Part shown: positions 61,166-64,000 of the stretch, in pieces
Layout: each line of letters starts with the position of its first letter
Numbering within the stretch: the stretch's first letter is position 1
DNA from: Rhizobium sp. BT04
Lineage (GTDB): Bacteria > Pseudomonadota > Alphaproteobacteria > Rhizobiales > Rhizobiaceae
NCBI RefSeq assembly: GCF_030053135.1
Contig: NZ_CP125650.1
Location: 1 to 64,000 of the forward strand
Direction: 5' to 3'
DNA: 64,000 nt
Position numbers and translations under genes: made by a program
The notes under the pieces: model-generated
Seen by the model: the letters and a program-made list of their open reading frames with translations, nothing else
Told to the model about the DNA's origin: nothing
The model's database searches: none

Positions 61166-64000
61166 ATGCAGTCAATCAAGAAAGCGCTTAGGTGGCAATG
61201 GCTCCGTGTCGGCGGGGCGGCGATCGTATGTGCCTTAATCTTCACGCTCGGACCGCATATCTCGGTCGGAGGATTTGCGCCGCTTGACAGCCTTCGCAGC
61301 CAGATCGCGGCATCGATGCTGATTCCGGTCGGATACACCGTGATCTACTTGATCCAGTCCCAGCTTTACAAGGTTCAGGCCTATTTTGAAGACCTCGTCC
61401 AATCACGAGTGTCGGGAGCGCTGGACGCGGGTGGGGCCGAGCAGAAGAAGGGAGACCCAAGGCCTTCCGACCGAAGTGTGGGGCAAGCCAGCACGCTTGC
61501 TGAAAGAGAGCTGGAGGCGATTCGTCATCGTTTCCGCGAGACCCTTACCACACTCAAGGGGCGCCGCTACGCAGGAGGTATCAGCAGGCGGTGGCTCTAT
61601 CAGCGGCCCTGGTATGTGATGATCGGTCCGCCCAACTCGGGGAAGACCACAGCAATAGTCAATTCCGGGCTCAGCTTTCCGATGGCGGCGAGGTCCGGTC
61701 TGAGAGCCGCCGGTGGGTTAGCGGGTACGGAAAACTGCGACTGGTGGATCACCGATGACGCGGTGTTCGTCGACACTGCTGGGCGCTACACGATACAGGA
61801 GGGTGATGCAGACCGGGACAAAGCGGTTTGGCGTGGCTTGCTTCGTATGCTCAGACGCTCCCGGCCACGGCAGCCGCTGAACGGTGCCTTAGTCACGATC
61901 GCAATCAGCGAGCTGAATTCTACATCCGAGGAAGTGCTCGCCGATCGCGCGCGCTGTATCCGTGAGCGGCTCCTCGAAGTGTACAGGGAGCTTCGCCTGC
62001 AACTGCCGATTTATGTGCTTTTCACTAAGAGCGATCTGCTGGCGGGATTTGTTGAATTCTTCGACGATCTGGGTCGCGAGGGGCGGGAGGCGGTGTGGGG
62101 GTTCACCTTTGCGCAAGAGGCGTCGGAGGACGAAGGCGATCCGATGGCGTTTGCCGCAGCATACGATGCGCTTGTTGGCCGCCTAAACGAAAGGCTGCTT
62201 GAACGAATGCAGCACGAAAGCAACCTCCAGCGTCGTGCGCTCATGTTCGGCTTCCCACAGCAGGTCGCTAGCCTCAAGCACCTGACGCAACAGTTCTTGA
62301 AGGAAGCCTTTGGCGGGAATTCGTTCCAGGAACCGCTTATGCTCCGCGGCGTCTACTTCTTAAGCGGCACGCAAATTGGCATGCCCTTCGATCGAGTTGC
62401 GAACGCCAGATCTCAGACCTTCGAGATCGCTCAGCCGCCCTGTACAGCGCTTCGTGGCCCGGGCCGTAATTATTTCATCAGCCGGCTGCTGCGCGAAGTC
62501 GTTTTCGCCGAAGCTGGGCTCGTCGATGCCAATCACCGCTTCGATCGGCGCCAGCGGCGGATCCGGTATGGCGCCTACACGACGATAGCGGCGGTCATTG
62601 TTACCGCCAGCGTCTTATGGACGTTCAGCTATATTCGGAATGTTCAGCTGATCGAGAGCGTTCGCCTAATGGCTGGCAGCTATGCCAGAGGGGCTGAAAA
62701 GCTGAAGCTCGACCGGGTTGAGAGTGGCGATCTTCGACCCATCCTGCCACTGCTTCAGCGGCTGCGTGATGCCAACGGCGACAGCGCGGGCGGCCGCCTA
62801 TCAAGTTCGGGTCTCGACCAGAGTAAGAAAATCAAGGTTCAGACGCTCGCGGCGTACCGCCGCGCCGTGAACACCATCCTGCTGCCGCGGCTGATGTTCC
62901 GGTTGGAAACCTTATTGGTCGAGCGGCACGACGATGATCAGTTCGTCTACCAGGCGTTAAAGGTTTACCTGATGCTGGGTCAGCAGGGTCCGCTCCAGCG
63001 CGCGGTCGTCAAAAACTGGATGGCTGCCGACTGGCGAGTGATGTTTCCGGCCGAAGCCGATGCCGGCCTGCGCAGCGCGCTCGCTGATCACCTGGATGCA
63101 CTCATGGAAGGGCCGCTGCCCCATAGTGAGCTTAATGGCGAACTGATCGAGAGGAGCCGCGCGAAGCTCCAGACCGTCTCGATGGCGCGCCGCGTCCTCG
63201 ACATCATCGCGACCAGTCCCGAAGCCTCGCGGGCGCCAACCTGGCGTCTGGCCGACCATGCCGGGCCGCTGGCGCAGGGCGTCCTGGCTCGCAAATCGGG
63301 ACAGCCGCTCAGCGAGGGGGTTCCTGGCATCTACACGAGGGCGGGGTTTTACGGAACCTTCCTGCGATTGCTGCCGCAAGTGGCTGACGCTGTCGCTGCA
63401 GAAGGCTGGGTTCTCGACTCACAGGTAGTCGCGCCGATTGCAGCCGGTGATGTGAGCCAGAAGCTGCGGCGTTCGGCGGCGGATCTCTACGCTCAGGAGT
63501 TCGCGTTGCGCTGGGACCAGCTCATTGGCGATATGTCCATCCGCCCGTCTGGGGGTATCGATGACGCGCTGCGCACCTTGAACACGCTGTCCGCGCCGAC
63601 GTCACCAATGCGCCTGTTCCTTTTCGCGGCGGCGCAGGAGCTAAAGCTCAAGCAACCACCGGCTCCCGAGGACGGCTTGACGAAAGGTGACAGTGTCCCC
63701 CAGGGCGAGGTGTTGCCAAGCGAGCTCGAGGCACTGTTCCGGTCTCAACCGGCCGCGGACACGCCTGAAGCTCACGTCCAGCTCTATATGGGCGATCATT
63801 TCCGGTGGCTGCACCAGCTGGTCGAAGTGCCGTCGAACAGCCAAGCGGGCGCGCAGGCGCCGATCGACAGTGCTCTCCGGGATCTCGGCGAACTGTATCG
63901 CTCCCTCAGCCAGGCGCAGGGGCTGGCGGGTTCGAACATCTTGGAACACAACGGGCAGGCGGGCGTCGCCATCCAACAGATCGAGGCGGGGGCGGCCGAT
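61166..64000 (+). CDS. tssM: TssM (IcmF) membrane complex protein, truncated by window end
   Basis: The ATG at 61166 lies nine bases after the tssL stop and the frame is open to the last base (945 codons). Two N-terminal membrane segments occur at about 13-29 and 45-65. A Walker A motif (MIGPPNSGKTTA, about 152-163) and DTAGRY (about 203-208) mark the cytoplasmic GTPase-like domain. GTQIGMPFDRVANARSQTFE matches the conserved IcmF stretch, and a third membrane segment is near 472-490. The full protein is usually about 1,150-1,200 residues, so the C-terminus lies outside. Confidence 0.93.
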   Translation, partial: MQSIKKALRWQWLRVGGAAIVCALIFTLGPHISVGGFAPLDSLRSQIAASMLIPVGYTVIYLIQSQLYKVQAYFEDLVQSRVSGALDAGGAEQKKGDPRPSDRSVGQASTLAERELEAIRHRFRETLTTLKGRRYAGGISRRWLYQRPWYVMIGPPNSGKTTAIVNSGLSFPMAARSGLRAAGGLAGTENCDWWITDDAVFVDTAGRYTIQEGDADRDKAVWRGLLRMLRRSRPRQPLNGALVTIAISELNSTSEEVLADRARCIRERLLEVYRELRLQLPIYVLFTKSDLLAGFVEFFDDLGREGREAVWGFTFAQEASEDEGDPMAFAAAYDALVGRLNERLLERMQHESNLQRRALMFGFPQQVASLKHLTQQFLKEAFGGNSFQEPLMLRGVYFLSGTQIGMPFDRVANARSQTFEIAQPPCTALRGPGRNYFISRLLREVVFAEAGLVDANHRFDRRQRRIRYGAYTTIAAVIVTASVLWTFSYIRNVQLIESVRLMAGSYARGAEKLKLDRVESGDLRPILPLLQRLRDANGDSAGGRLSSSGLDQSKKIKVQTLAAYRRAVNTILLPRLMFRLETLLVERHDDDQFVYQALKVYLMLGQQGPLQRAVVKNWMAADWRVMFPAEADAGLRSALADHLDALMEGPLPHSELNGELIERSRAKLQTVSMARRVLDIIATSPEASRAPTWRLADHAGPLAQGVLARKSGQPLSEGVPGIYTRAGFYGTFLRLLPQVADAVAAEGWVLDSQVVAPIAAGDVSQKLRRSAADLYAQEFALRWDQLIGDMSIRPSGGIDDALRTLNTLSAPTSPMRLFLFAAAQELKLKQPPAPEDGLTKGDSVPQGEVLPSELEALFRSQPAADTPEAHVQLYMGDHFRWLHQLVEVPSNSQAGAQAPIDSALRDLGELYRSLSQAQGLAGSNILEHNGQAGVAIQQIEAGAAD

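Overview
The window looks like part of a large accessory plasmid of a Rhizobium-type alphaproteobacterium (R. etli / R. leguminosarum group). The evidence is a VirB-type mating-pair-formation operon joined to a traCDG/oriT/traA transfer region, plasmid-backbone families such as DUF736, DUF1173 and DUF2493, an opine/amino-acid type ABC permease operon, a phasin, and a chromosome-independent type VI secretion cluster among many transposase relics. No rRNA, tRNA, repABC or CRISPR was seen.

Layout. 1-5,933 (+): 3' half of a virB operon (virB5, EexN-like lipoprotein, virB6, VirB7-like lipoprotein, virB8-virB11). 5,977-13,550: plasmid housekeeping: a PIN-domain toxin-antitoxin pair, a DUF1173 protein, a DUF2493 relic, a Phd/PIN toxin-antitoxin pair, DUF736, a WGR-domain protein, small conserved proteins and an orphan Phd-type antitoxin. 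Two small genes here are preceded by what appear to be copies of one folded leader element. 13,559-20,835: DNA-processing genes traG, traD and traC (-), oriT, and traA (+). Together with the virB genes this is the virB + traACDG arrangement of the RctA-controlled class of rhizobial plasmids (family knowledge; rctA itself was not seen).

20,939-26,364: an unfamiliar gene set: a 156-aa protein and a methyltransferase-like protein (-), then an AraC regulator, an MFS exporter and a 468-aa protein with no recognised family (+). It looks like a small-molecule synthesis/export locus. 26,506-27,230: a strongly folded RNA leader ahead of a Cro/C1-type regulator. 27,310-32,099: a CapA-like protein, a periplasmic binding protein and two permeases, with a divergent LysR regulator that has an ATAA-N7-TTAT operator. 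32,100-38,600: degraded land with IS630 and serine-recombinase relics, a DUF3606-like protein, a phasin and small hypotheticals.

39,071-64,000: a type VI secretion locus in two arms. The left arm (-) is tssA-tssB-tssC-hcp-tssE-tssF-tssG-vgrG, followed by an IpaH/NopM-like leucine-rich-repeat protein that lacks the E3 ligase domain. The right arm (+) is tssK, a frameshifted FHA gene, tssL with an OmpA domain, and tssM, which runs off the window end. tssH (clpV) is absent where it would be expected, between tssG and vgrG; that junction instead carries an antisense CoA-lyase gene fragment. Between the arms lies the most striking gene: a 974-residue protein with a basic NLS-like N-terminal region and 12.4 tandem 61-62-residue repeats that are nearly identical except at a few fixed positions. 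It is the best candidate for an undescribed system, either a secreted effector or a modular binding protein.
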